This document shows, in pieces, positions 17,171-25,939 of a DNA stretch of 64,000 bases. The notes beneath the pieces are model-generated. The model saw only the letters and a list, made by a program, of their open reading frames with translations, searched no databases and was not told the origin of the DNA. The position numbers and the translations under genes were made by a program. Origin of the DNA: Frisingicoccus sp902471845 (lineage in GTDB: Bacteria; Bacillota; Clostridia; Lachnospirales; Lachnospiraceae); assembly GCF_047030795.1 (NCBI RefSeq), contig NZ_JBKYIC010000001.1; one strand, 5' to 3'. The first letter of the stretch is position 1. Every line of letters starts with the position of its first letter.

Positions 17171-18179
17171 CTTCACCACCGCCCCAACGATACCAGTTTT
17201 TACGGAAAAAGTAGACGATTCCCGCACCGACAAAAAGTAGAATTAATCCCGCGATCGTTATGGAAATGACCAGAACTGCAATCTGCTGTCCCATGGATGT
17301 TCCCGAACTGTCCGAGCCTACTGTCTCAACTTTCTCCGCTGTAGATAAACTTAAACCCTGGGCCTCATTTAATGTAGTCGTGTCCGCATCCTTTGTTGTA
17401 TCCGAAGTGACCGGATTTGTAATACTACTATTCAAAGCTGCTGCTGTCTCTGGTTCAGTCTCTTTTGTCGCTTCTTCTGCTTTTGTCTCAGAAGCGCTGC
17501 TCTGTAAAGAGGTATTTCCCCCGGTCAGTGAACTGGTGCCGGACACGCTGCTGCCGGATGAACTGCTCCCATTCTCATTACTTCCACTGGTGTTATTGTT
17601 GCTGCTCTGACTACCTGTGTCTGTGGAAATCATAGTAGAATTCATATCTGTATTGTTGCCTTCCACATAATTGCTTGGATAGAAATAGAAAACAACATCC
17701 CTCTGCATTGGTTCTACATACATGGCGCCCCGGACAACACAATTTTCACTCGGTACCTGAATACATATATCCGTTGTTGTTCCAGTCGTATCTGTTCCAT
17801 TTCCTGTGGCGCCAATGGCCGGTGTCATCCAGTCCGTATCACCCACATTTTGAACCCAGAAACTATGGCCGGATGTGTAATCCATCAAACTCATACGAAT
17901 AGTCAGATAATATTCACCCGTATCCGTCACTTCCAGAATGCCGGTGCCATAAACCGCACTTTCCACCATTCCCTGACCTGTAGCATAGGATGCTTCTCCG
18001 CCCGAATCCTCAATGACTCCTGTCACCGGATGTCGATAACATGGCGTGATCGTACACGTATATACCGTGCCGCCGGTGGCATAAGCCGGAATGACAGGAA
18101 GTCCTGCCCCCATGAGGAGGACCAGTGCAAATGCCAGGAATCCAGCCAGAATCGGATGTTTTTTCTTTACCGTTCTCAT
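17157..18179 (-). CDS. shp: Shp-like cell-surface haem-binding protein
   Basis: 340 residues. A signal peptide ends near AYA (residue 35). The domain at about 40-180 resembles the streptococcal haem-binding protein Shp, with methionines in RMSLMDYTSGHSFW and RGAMYVEPMQRD that could serve as axial ligands, as known for Shp. A Ser/Thr/Asn-rich stalk follows, then one membrane segment (about 305-327) and a charged tail ending EDDDE. It lacks a sortase motif and is held by its membrane segment, like Shp. The ATG at 18179 fits AGAGGAA better than the ATG two codons earlier. It is the first gene of the haem operon, behind two DtxR-type boxes. Confidence 0.8.
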   Translation of the reverse strand: MRTVKKKHPILAGFLAFALVLLMGAGLPVIPAYATGGTVYTCTITPCYRHPVTGVIEDSGGEASYATGQGMVESAVYGTGILEVTDTGEYYLTIRMSLMDYTSGHSFWVQNVGDTDWMTPAIGATGNGTDTTGTTTDICIQVPSENCVVRGAMYVEPMQRDVVFYFYPSNYVEGNNTDMNSTMISTDTGSQSSNNNTSGSNENGSSSSGSSVSGTSSLTGGNTSLQSSASETKAEEATKETEPETAAALNSSITNPVTSDTTKDADTTTLNEAQGLSLSTAEKVETVGSDSSGTSMGQQIAVLVISITIAGLILLFVGAGIVYFFRKNWYRWGGGEDDDE

Positions 18180-18207
18180 AAACATTTCCTCTCTCCTTCT
18201 GTCATTT

Positions 18208-18330
18208 GATTAGCATTTACTAACCATAGCATCAAAAAAAATCGGCAACATACAAAGCATACAGCCGGTTTGCCGGTTAGACATGACTACTCTCAAAATA
18301 GATATAGCATACCTCTTTCATGGATGTCAA
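18208..18330 (-). promoter_or_regulatory. Promoter and two DtxR-type boxes of the haem operon
   Basis: TTGACA (complement of 18325-18330) and TATATC (complement of 18301-18306) are 18 bases apart. A box reading GGTTAG-N6-CTACTC lies at 18275-18292, at the expected transcription start. A second, GATTAG-N6-CTAACC, lies at 18208-18225. The same arrangement occurs at 25656-25744, and similar boxes occur at 34808 and 36689. Confidence 0.75.
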
Positions 18331-18520
18331 TTTCTTTTTCAGCCTTGGTCAAACGCATGCGCGAAACTTAAATGGCATTTTTCGCGGAAATAAAGGGTTT
18401 TCTTGATCTTGGGAGCATTTTCTGGTAATTTCATCCTCTGATAAAATTTCTCAATAACGCAAAGGGCGAACCTGATTTATTTAAAAATCAGTTCCGCCAC
18501 TTTATCTTTTGTATATTTTA
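18301..18520. repeat. Duplicated intergenic block, copy 1
   Basis: This stretch is clearly related to 25711-25925. Shared blocks include GTCAATTT, GGTCAAACG.ATGCGCGAAA, CGGAAATAAAGG and CCTCTGATAAAATTTCTCAA, ending in a terminator hairpin of the same design. The block contains the promoter for the gene on one side and the terminator of the gene on the other. Confidence 0.75.
18461..18500 (-). terminator. Hairpin terminator after the 57-residue ORF
   Basis: GGCGGAACTGATTTTTAAA pairs imperfectly with ATAAATCAGGTTCGCC on the minus strand and is followed by CTTTGCG. It is homologous to the hairpin at 25874-25913 downstream of the second Rpn gene. Confidence 0.55.
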
Positions 18521-18574
18521 CCACATATAATTCCGAATAATTTAATGATGCCTTACACTTTCATTTATAGTTAT

Positions 18575-18748
18575 CTATTTGTCTTCCGGAAGTTCCAGAG
18601 GCTGTAACTTGAGTTTAATATAACCCATCTCAATATCAATTAGTTTTACTGTTTCAATTGCGTCCTCTTTTAATGCTGCTTCTTTAATTCGTTTTAATCT
18701 GGAATACTCTTCAATCAATTGACCATCATACTGCTTATCTGTTGGCAT
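18575..18748 (-). CDS. Small conserved-looking hypothetical protein
   Basis: 57 residues, charged, predicted mostly helical (QLIEEYSRLKRIKEAALKED, then a short C-terminal LQPLELPEDK). An in-frame TTG at 18769 would add seven residues. It has its own upstream 81-bp element (copy B) and a downstream hairpin of the same kind as the Rpn2 gene, so it occupies the place of an Rpn gene in a duplicated cassette. No function is recognised. Confidence 0.55.
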   Translation of the reverse strand: MPTDKQYDGQLIEEYSRLKRIKEAALKEDAIETVKLIDIEMGYIKLKLQPLELPEDK

Positions 18749-18906
18749 ATATATATCACTCACTTTCAATCACCGCCTTTTCAATATAATCTATTTCCAT
18801 TATACTGAAAAGATTTTTAGGTGTAAAGCCATATTAAATTATCACATTGGAAACTGTTTTGAATCATACATCTGAAAAATTATGACCTTTGAATCAAAAG
18901 AAATTT

Positions 18907-18987
18907 ATTTGGACCGGCCAGAAAAGCCTTCCGGATGAACTTATTTTATCACAGTGAATAATTATATTTCAACCATCATTCATCGAC
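18907..18987 (-). repeat. 81-bp upstream element, copy B
   Basis: Ungapped match to copies A (7660-7740) and C (27191-27271). Read on the minus strand it shows GTCGATGAATGATGG, TTGAAA, an AT-rich -10 region with GATAAAAT, then TCCGGAAGGCTTTTCTGGCCGG, which can fold. It lies about 160 bases upstream of the 57-residue ORF. Confidence 0.7.
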
Positions 18988-18989
18988 AC

Positions 18990-19040
18990 GAAAAGACCCC
19001 CGGGACCAGAATCACTCATAGATTCCGGCCCGGGGTACTT
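18990..19040 (-). terminator. Strong terminator after the giant NEAT protein gene
   Basis: ACCCCGGG-CCGGAATC pairs with GATTCTGG-TCCCGGGGGT, followed on the minus strand by TCTTTTCG. It ends the 6.4-kb surface-protein transcript just before the copy B element. The 325 bases between the two genes are thus filled by this hairpin, copy B and an AT-rich leader. Confidence 0.85.
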
Positions 19041-19073
19041 TAAGTTTTGTCTAATATTATATTTTTATAAAGA

Positions 19074-22000
19074 TTATTTCACATGTTTTTTTGTTTTTCT
19101 GCGCTGCATCACAGCCACAATAAGGGCGAGGGCTGAGATGGCACACAGAGCTGCCCATGCGTTCACCGGAGCTTCATCGCCGGTCTTAACGGTGCTGCCT
19201 CCACTCTTTAAGCTGGAGCTGCCGGAAAGGCTGCTTGTGCCGCTCTTTAAGCTGGTTCCGCTGTTCAGGGAGGAGCCGCCGCTCAGACTGCTTCCGCCGT
19301 TTAAGGAGGAACCGCCGCTCAGACTGCTTCCACCGCCTAAGGAGGAACCGCCGCTCAGATTGCTGCCGCCGTTGTTGTTTCCGCTGCCGTTATTATTGTT
19401 GTTGTTATTATTGTTATTACTGCCGTTATTATCATTTCCGTTAAAGCCCGGGTCATCAGCCGTCGTCTTTGTCAGAGTCGACCAGTCAAGCTTTAAGAAT
19501 ACCGGCTGGGTGCCCGTACCGTCGGCAATGCTTTCCATAATCGGTACAAATACCTGGAGCGGTGCATAGCCGTCATTTAAAGCTTCCGGAATGAGTTCAA
19601 AGGTCACCACATCCGGATAGTTGGTTCCCAGACTGTCACTGACCAGCGTACCATCACTGTTCTTTTGGTAAGATTCCACAGTCACATCCGCCAGATTTCC
19701 CATCGGATTGCCATACTGGTCTAATGTATAGCCTGTGGTGAAGTATTTCAACTGGCTCAGATAACCGAGCTGCTGACCTACCGTCAGTCCGGCAAAATCC
19801 AGAGTGATATAATATTTTCCGTCTTTGACTGTCAGCTCCACTGTATGATTGATGGCTGCATCCGACATGGAAGCGGTTACTTTATCAATCTTCACCATAT
19901 TTCCAGTGAGGGCGTAAACACCGTCTTCCAGATTTTTGATATCCAGACTGCCATTATTATTACCACTGTTGTTACCGCTGTTATTGCCGCCATTGTTATT
20001 ATTATTACCGTTGTTTCCGGAACCGCCATTATTGCCATTATTATTGTTATTTCCGGAATTGTCCACTGGCTTCTGTTCCAGATTCAGCATGGCCGCTGTC
20101 AGCTTCGAAGCCTGGGCATTGACTTCGCTCTGGGTCGCTTCGCCGTTATCATAAACGGATTCCGCTTCAAGAATAGCTTTCTTTAAAGCACTGATGGAAG
20201 CTTCCGTATACAGGCTTTCCCGTCCGGACATGGATGCTGCAGTCATTAAGAGGTCATGAAGGCCGCCTTTTTCCACAGTGACTGGCCGGACTTCCACAAG
20301 GTTTCCGGTGAGGTAGTTGAGTATCCGCACCTGAGCGTCAGTTTCTTCCTGAGAGGCTGATGCGTCTTTATAAACTTCCATGGCCGTCTCATACGCGGCA
20401 CGCAGAGCTTCCAGGGAAGCGGCGGTATAACTCTCGCCATTGTTCAGGAAGTTTTCCGTATTGCTGAGGGCTGTGGCCAAAGCGCTCTTATCGGCTCCGA
20501 CGATAACAAGGGACTGGATGGCTCTGTCCACCGCCTGCACACACTTGTTGACTTCAGTCTGGGAAGCATTTTCCTTCTCATAAACTCTCTGAGCCTCGTC
20601 TCTGGCCTGCTGTAAAAGCAGTCTGGATGTTTCTGTATAAGTTATGTTGGCATTGTTCAGGTAACTGTCGGCCACATCAATGGCTTTCTTAAGTTCACTC
20701 TTATCTGCTTTGACCACTTCTTTCGTCATCGCATCGACAGCAGCCTGCAGAGCCTTCACCGTGTTATCCACCAAGGTCTGGTCAATGTTCATGTTGGCAT
20801 CTGCATCCTTCGCTGCCGCGACAGCACTCTGCAGGGCTGCATAGACTGCGTCGGAGGCTTCGCCCTGCTGGATGGCGGAAGCACTCTCAATCAAAGCTTT
20901 CAAAGCAGTTTTATCCGTTTCTATGCCGGAAATCTGCGCTCGACTGTCCCAGTCGAGCTGGAGCTTCGCATACTGGAGGCCGCTACCTGTATTAATGGCT
21001 TCCATGACAGGGACATAGACCTGTACCCAGATCTCATTATCCCCAAGGGCGACCGGCATGGTCATATAGTGCGGATAAAGCTTACCTTTGACATTCGCAT
21101 CCGTACCGGTCTGTGGGTCATTATAGACATCATATGTATCTGCATAATATTCCTCGACATTTGCCGGCACTGGCGTCTCACCGGAAGGCATGGCATAGCC
21201 GGTATCCCCACCTTCCCAATCCGGGAAGTAATTCAGAACAGCCAGATAACCGGTAAACTGGGTCGTGCCAAGGCTGGTCGTCAGAGGCGCGAATTCCATG
21301 CGCAGGGTGACGTTTGTCTCTCCCGTTGTCTCGTCTGTCTTAACGATAACCTGCATCGGTTTCTGCAGAGCCGCATTGCCCATGGACGGCTGGTCCGCAG
21401 CCGCATGCCAGATGCGTCCGTCGATGGTATAGACCCCGTCGTAAACCGTATTTTCCTGAGCTTTCGGAATAAGAGCTTCCGCACTCCTCTCCAAAAGCTG
21501 GATCTGCTTGTCCACATCCCCCTGGGAAATGCCTGCATCACCCATAACTGTCTGGGCTGAAGCAAGGGCTGCTTCAAAGAAGGCTACACTGGACTCGGTA
21601 TACCCCGATGTATCCAGATCCTGGGCCTGGGTGATCAGATCTTTAAGGACGCTCTTATCCACGGAACCGCTCAGGTTTTCTACAGCCATGTTCAGGGCGT
21701 TCAGCTGTTCATCCACTTCGACCTGAGAAGCATCGACATCTTCAAGAACAGCTTTGGCACTGGCAAGCACTGTCTGAAGGGTATCCCATCCCGGATAAGC
21801 TCCGTCATTCGTCAATGCAGCCGCACTGTCATAAGCCGCCTGCAGGGCCGTCTTGTCGGCTTTGCTGACCAGGCCTTCGATGGCTGAGTTCAGTCGGAGT
21901 GTCTGGGCTTCAATTTCCTGTCCTGTCACTCCTTCTTTTTCAAGGAGGGCTCTGGCTGCATCCAGTTCACCTGAAAGTATCTGCCAGCTCTTTGGCGTGT

Positions 22001-25000
22001 ACTGGCTTTCATCCTTCGTCTCAGCCATGGCCACCGCATCCCGGAGGGCTTCCAGGTTCACATTTAAGGTCAGGTTGCTGATGGCCGTGTTCAGCGATGT
22101 CACCTGGGCCTCCACTTCATTCTGAAGGGCCACAGGATCCAGGGAAACCTTTGTTGCGGCTGCGACGGCTTTCTGGAGTTCTGCGACTGCGTCCGCATCG
22201 TATTTATTCGCATTTGCCGCGGCTTCGGCCAGTTTTTCATTTGCAATGCTCAGCGCCTCTGTCAGAGCAGTCTTATCCACTGTCTGAGCCTGGAAATCTG
22301 TAAAGGATAACGTCGTCTGAACTTCATTTCCCTGAATATCCGCATATTTCACAGAAACCGAAGCGGACATGGCCGGAAGCGTAAAGTTGGCGCCCGTCAC
22401 AACCGTATTGCCGTCGGCATCCGTCATTGTCTCCAGCTCTGCGGCAACGTACTGTTTCTGAGTGATATCGTAATACATCAGGTCAGATATCCCCTGAACA
22501 TCCAGATAGATTCCGGCGCTCTTATCTTCATTCACAAGGATTCTCGTTCCTGTGACCACTTCCGTATCCGCGATTGTTCCTGTAGCTGTGTACAAGCCTG
22601 CATTTAATATCAGAGCATCCGGTGAAGTCAGACCATCGATGGCGGTGCGAAGGACTGTATAAGCGCTGTTCACCGCTTCTGTTGTTGACGAAGTATCGTT
22701 ATAAACGCTCACCGCCGAACCGTGGGCTGTTTCAAGGGCTGCCCAGGAATCTGCTGTGTATTCTTCTTTGATCGCCGTCTCTGCGATCTGGATAGCTTCA
22801 GCCAGGGCATCACGGATCGGGGCCTCCGGCGTCTTATCGGAGATCTTTTCCGCATTGGCCCAGTCCAGGGTCAGCCATGCATCCTGCTCAAAGTTTCCTC
22901 CGCCGATGGCGTCCATGATCGGCACCTTGAATCGGGCCGGCCACTGAGCGGCATCGCTGACAAGCTGGACATAGCCGGTCTTTGGATAGTAGTTTAATGT
23001 GCCTTCATTGAAGACATCAGTAAAGTAGCTGTCATCACTGTTTTTATAATAAGATGTAAAAACAACTGGATTCAATGTGCCTTTTGGAGAGCCGGTTGGT
23101 CCCAATTCCATATCCGAACCGTAGAGCCACATCTTTGTCATGTAGGATTCCATGTTGAGATTCTCCACGATGGTATAATCCATGTACAAAGTTTTAACGC
23201 CGTCTTTGACGACCAGCTTACATATATCACTTATGCACTTATCAGCCATTGATGCCTGGCCTTCAATTGTTAAATGATACACACTGACAGGTATTGTATA
23301 AGTTCCATCTTCGAAATTATCTCCCGTAGCTGTAATATCTTTCACTTCATATAAAGCAAAATATCCGATTCTCTGCGTTTTGACCACATAATAATCACCT
23401 TCCACACCAACAATCTCAACAGAATATTTTGATGCAGGGTCTATACCGCCGGTATCCGGACCACCCCAATAAGCCAATTGTATGTTATTTTTATTCCATC
23501 CCTCAGGAATTTTAAACTTCATAGTTACTGGTTTGGATGTATTTATAAATCCGTCTTCATAAGACGTCTTATAATTCCAATAATACATATACATGTTTTT
23601 TGAAATAGAATCTAAGTTACTGTGAAAGAGAGTATAGGCGTCTTCCACATTTTTAGGGTCGTCAATAATCTCACTAACCATTAATTGAGTATCTAAAGGA
23701 AGTATATCTGTATTTGCAATTATTTTTGTACCTGTGATTTCCTCCTCTATCTCAAAACTTTCAGAAAGGCGAAGCGATGGACGAATAACATACGACATGG
23801 ACAGATTATCCCCCGTCATATACAATCGCTTTCCAACAGCGATGTCCTTTTCATCTGAAAGGTCAAAAGTGATTTTTATCGCATTGTTTTCAATTGGAAT
23901 CTGTTCTCCCTGCCATTTTTCATTGTAAATAACAATAGTATCTATTAATTCATAATATTCCTGGTTGATTCCCAGGGTCATTGTCGCCGTATTCCCCGTC
24001 ACATTCCATGATACTGAGTCTGCATCAAAAAAATTTTCAGCATTAGCAACATTAACTGCATTCTTTCTGCTATCTATCTGACAAGATATAGAATCCGCAT
24101 TCAAATAATCAGTCAAATTAATTTTTTCTGCAGTTTCTGCATTGAAATCCAAATAATACTGATAAATATAATTTTGATCCGCCGTATATAATAATATGTC
24201 ATCAGAAATACTATCCAGGGAAACCGTAAAATCTGTATGATTTTCCTGGATATCATATATTGTATCCAACCAGTATTTATTATTTTCTTCCGTAAATCCC
24301 GATTTTAAGCCTGGATGCAGCTCCGAATTCATGTAGTCAAACCCATCTACCCAGTTTTTAGTCCCTACGCCTTTCCCTACATAACCTTCTTCATAATATT
24401 CCGGTCTCAGAACCTGGTATAATGTATCATTTGACGTATTGATTTTCCTGAAGGTCACTTCATATTTTCCGTTTTCAGCTTTTACTAATGCTGTCCGGCC
24501 AATCTCGAAGGTTCCACCGTTATTTACTTTCTCTTTGTCCTGATAAACAGAAAAATCAATTGCATAAATACCATCCTCTAAAACAACTCCCTGCGAAGAA
24601 TCTCCTTTTTTTACAAGGCCATCGACTGCTGCCTGAAGCATATCCAGCACTGCCTGCTGTAACCGTTCCGGCGTTTCTTCCGGCGCTTCAACACTGTCGC
24701 GAACCTCCACCATTTCCGCCCAACTGTCTGCCGTATAGTCCTCTTCATTCAGACTGTTCATATATTCCAGCATAGCATAAATCTTGTCCAGGGTTGTCTC
24801 TTCCCTTTCCACCAGGCCGTCGACTGCCGCCTGAAGCATATCCAATACGCCCTGCTGTAACCACTCCGGCGTTTCTTCCGGCGCTTCAACACTGTCGCGA
24901 ACCTCCACCATTTCCGCCCAACTGTCCGCCGTATAATCTTCTTCATTCAGACTATTCATATACTCCAGCATAGCGTATATCTTGTCCAGGGTTGTCTCTT

Positions 25001-25484
25001 CCCTTTCCACCAGGCCATCAACTGCTTCCTGGAGCATATCCAGCACTGCCTGCTGTAACCGTTCCGGCGTTTCTTCCGGCGCTTCAACACTGTCGCGAAC
25101 CTCCACCATTTCCGCCCAACTGTCTGCCGTATAGTCCTCTTCATTCAGACTGTTCATATATTCCAGCATAGCATAAATCTTGTCCAGGGTTGTCTCTTCC
25201 CTTTCCACCAGGCCGTCGACTGCCGCCTGAAGCATATCCAATACGCCCTGCTGTAACCACTCCGGCGTTTCTTCCGGCGCTTCAACACTGTCGCGAACCT
25301 CCACCATTTCCGCCCAACTGTCCGCCGTATAATCCGCTTCGTTCAGACCATTCATATACTCCAGCATAGCATAGATTTTATCAAGTGTTGTTTCTTCGGC
25401 TGCTGCACTGGCCGGAAGAGTCATGGACACGACCATGACCAGCGCCAGAAGCAACGATAAAGAACGTTTTAACGCATTTCTCAT
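19074..25484 (-). CDS. Giant surface protein with NEAT-like and FIVAR-like domains
   Basis: 2136 residues. A signal peptide ends at about residue 28. Four tandem 66-residue helical repeats follow (30-293). NEAT-like beta domains begin near 300, 720, 1345 and 1850, recognised by D-G-x-Y-x-I/L starts and ends such as LTLDWAN, LQLDWDS and LKLDWST. Between them lie many FIVAR-like three-helix repeats (about 920-1345 and 1520-1805). The first NEAT-like domain is the most divergent. Asn/Gly-rich and SGGSSL-type linkers precede a C-terminal anchor: TGDEAPV, a hydrophobic segment and RRKTKKHVK, like a sortase signal without a clear LPXTG. NEAT domains bind haem, as in Isd and Shr proteins, so it probably captures haem for the Shp/IsdE importer; direct haem contacts cannot be assigned. 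Two DtxR-type boxes lie in its promoter. Confidence 0.85.
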   Translation of the reverse strand: MRNALKRSLSLLLALVMVVSMTLPASAAAEETTLDKIYAMLEYMNGLNEADYTADSWAEMVEVRDSVEAPEETPEWLQQGVLDMLQAAVDGLVEREETTLDKIYAMLEYMNSLNEEDYTADSWAEMVEVRDSVEAPEETPERLQQAVLDMLQEAVDGLVEREETTLDKIYAMLEYMNSLNEEDYTADSWAEMVEVRDSVEAPEETPEWLQQGVLDMLQAAVDGLVEREETTLDKIYAMLEYMNSLNEEDYTADSWAEMVEVRDSVEAPEETPERLQQAVLDMLQAAVDGLVKKGDSSQGVVLEDGIYAIDFSVYQDKEKVNNGGTFEIGRTALVKAENGKYEVTFRKINTSNDTLYQVLRPEYYEEGYVGKGVGTKNWVDGFDYMNSELHPGLKSGFTEENNKYWLDTIYDIQENHTDFTVSLDSISDDILLYTADQNYIYQYYLDFNAETAEKINLTDYLNADSISCQIDSRKNAVNVANAENFFDADSVSWNVTGNTATMTLGINQEYYELIDTIVIYNEKWQGEQIPIENNAIKITFDLSDEKDIAVGKRLYMTGDNLSMSYVIRPSLRLSESFEIEEEITGTKIIANTDILPLDTQLMVSEIIDDPKNVEDAYTLFHSNLDSISKNMYMYYWNYKTSYEDGFINTSKPVTMKFKIPEGWNKNNIQLAYWGGPDTGGIDPASKYSVEIVGVEGDYYVVKTQRIGYFALYEVKDITATGDNFEDGTYTIPVSVYHLTIEGQASMADKCISDICKLVVKDGVKTLYMDYTIVENLNMESYMTKMWLYGSDMELGPTGSPKGTLNPVVFTSYYKNSDDSYFTDVFNEGTLNYYPKTGYVQLVSDAAQWPARFKVPIMDAIGGGNFEQDAWLTLDWANAEKISDKTPEAPIRDALAEAIQIAETAIKEEYTADSWAALETAHGSAVSVYNDTSSTTEAVNSAYTVLRTAIDGLTSPDALILNAGLYTATGTIADTEVVTGTRILVNEDKSAGIYLDVQGISDLMYYDITQKQYVAAELETMTDADGNTVVTGANFTLPAMSASVSVKYADIQGNEVQTTLSFTDFQAQTVDKTALTEALSIANEKLAEAAANANKYDADAVAELQKAVAAATKVSLDPVALQNEVEAQVTSLNTAISNLTLNVNLEALRDAVAMAETKDESQYTPKSWQILSGELDAARALLEKEGVTGQEIEAQTLRLNSAIEGLVSKADKTALQAAYDSAAALTNDGAYPGWDTLQTVLASAKAVLEDVDASQVEVDEQLNALNMAVENLSGSVDKSVLKDLITQAQDLDTSGYTESSVAFFEAALASAQTVMGDAGISQGDVDKQIQLLERSAEALIPKAQENTVYDGVYTIDGRIWHAAADQPSMGNAALQKPMQVIVKTDETTGETNVTLRMEFAPLTTSLGTTQFTGYLAVLNYFPDWEGGDTGYAMPSGETPVPANVEEYYADTYDVYNDPQTGTDANVKGKLYPHYMTMPVALGDNEIWVQVYVPVMEAINTGSGLQYAKLQLDWDSRAQISGIETDKTALKALIESASAIQQGEASDAVYAALQSAVAAAKDADANMNIDQTLVDNTVKALQAAVDAMTKEVVKADKSELKKAIDVADSYLNNANITYTETSRLLLQQARDEAQRVYEKENASQTEVNKCVQAVDRAIQSLVIVGADKSALATALSNTENFLNNGESYTAASLEALRAAYETAMEVYKDASASQEETDAQVRILNYLTGNLVEVRPVTVEKGGLHDLLMTAASMSGRESLYTEASISALKKAILEAESVYDNGEATQSEVNAQASKLTAAMLNLEQKPVDNSGNNNNNGNNGGSGNNGNNNNNGGNNSGNNSGNNNGSLDIKNLEDGVYALTGNMVKIDKVTASMSDAAINHTVELTVKDGKYYITLDFAGLTVGQQLGYLSQLKYFTTGYTLDQYGNPMGNLADVTVESYQKNSDGTLVSDSLGTNYPDVVTFELIPEALNDGYAPLQVFVPIMESIADGTGTQPVFLKLDWSTLTKTTADDPGFNGNDNNGSNNNNNNNNNNGSGNNNGGSNLSGGSSLGGGSSLSGGSSLNGGSSLSGGSSLNSGTSLKSGTSSLSGSSSLKSGGSTVKTGDEAPVNAWAALCAISALALIVAVMQRRKTKKHVK
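24606..25397 (-). repeat. Four tandem 198-bp coding repeats
   Basis: Each unit encodes 66 residues starting EETTLDKIYAML. Units 1 and 3 share PEWLQQG while units 2 and 4 share PERLQQA, so the array grew by copying a two-unit block. The DNA is nearly identical between units, which implies recent or ongoing recombination. Confidence 0.9.
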
Positions 25485-25655
25485 AATTCTTTTCCCTCTC
25501 TCATAATGAAATAAAGTGAATTTACAACAAATGCGCTGTGCTATCCTCCCCGGTCGGAAAAATGGTGAACGATTGTCACAAAACCAACTGCCGGGGATAT
25601 TGAATTCATTTCATTTATTATCTTTTTCATATCCATTGACACCTCCATGCTCTAT

Positions 25656-25744
25656 AATTAGAAATCCCTAACCTATGCTTTTCAAAAAAACGGTTAGTCA
25701 GAACTATCCATTTCCTTTGTATCATGGCCTTTTTTCGGTGTCAA
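25656..25744 (-). promoter_or_regulatory. Promoter and two DtxR-type boxes of the NEAT protein gene
   Basis: TTGACA (complement of 25739-25744) and TACAAA (complement of 25716-25721) are 17 bases apart. GGTTAG-N6-CTATCC lies at 25692-25709 over the expected start of transcription, and AATTAG-N6-CTAACC at 25656-25673. The leader to the ATG at 25484 is about 220 bases; it contains no recognised gene. Confidence 0.78.
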
Positions 25745-25925
25745 TTTGTTTTTTTTAATCGGTCAAACGGATGCGCGAAATCGAAATGGCGTTTTCCCCG
25801 GAAATAAAGGTTTTTTTTAATTTTGAACCTCTTTGAAAACAATTTCAACCTCTGATAAAATTTCTCAATAACACAAAAAGCGAAACCAATTCATTTATAA
25901 ATCAGTTTCGCTATCTTATCTTTCG
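25711..25925. repeat. Duplicated intergenic block, copy 2
   Basis: Related to 18301-18520, with the same order of promoter, conserved GGTCAAACGGATGCGCGAAA block, CGGAAATAAAGG and terminator hairpin. It joins the NEAT gene to the second Rpn gene, just as copy 1 joins the haem operon to the 57-residue ORF. Confidence 0.75.
25874..25913 (-). terminator. Terminator after the second Rpn gene
   Basis: AGCGAAACTGATT pairs with GAATTGGTTTCGCT around TATAAAT and is followed on the minus strand by TTTTTGTG. Confidence 0.75.
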
Positions 25926-25939
25926 TATATTCATTTTTC

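Noticed and set aside
19138..20186. Plus-strand Leu/Pro/Arg-rich frames opposite the end of the giant surface protein gene
   Set aside because: They mirror the SGGSSL and Asn/Gly codon repeats of the minus-strand gene and have no start signals.
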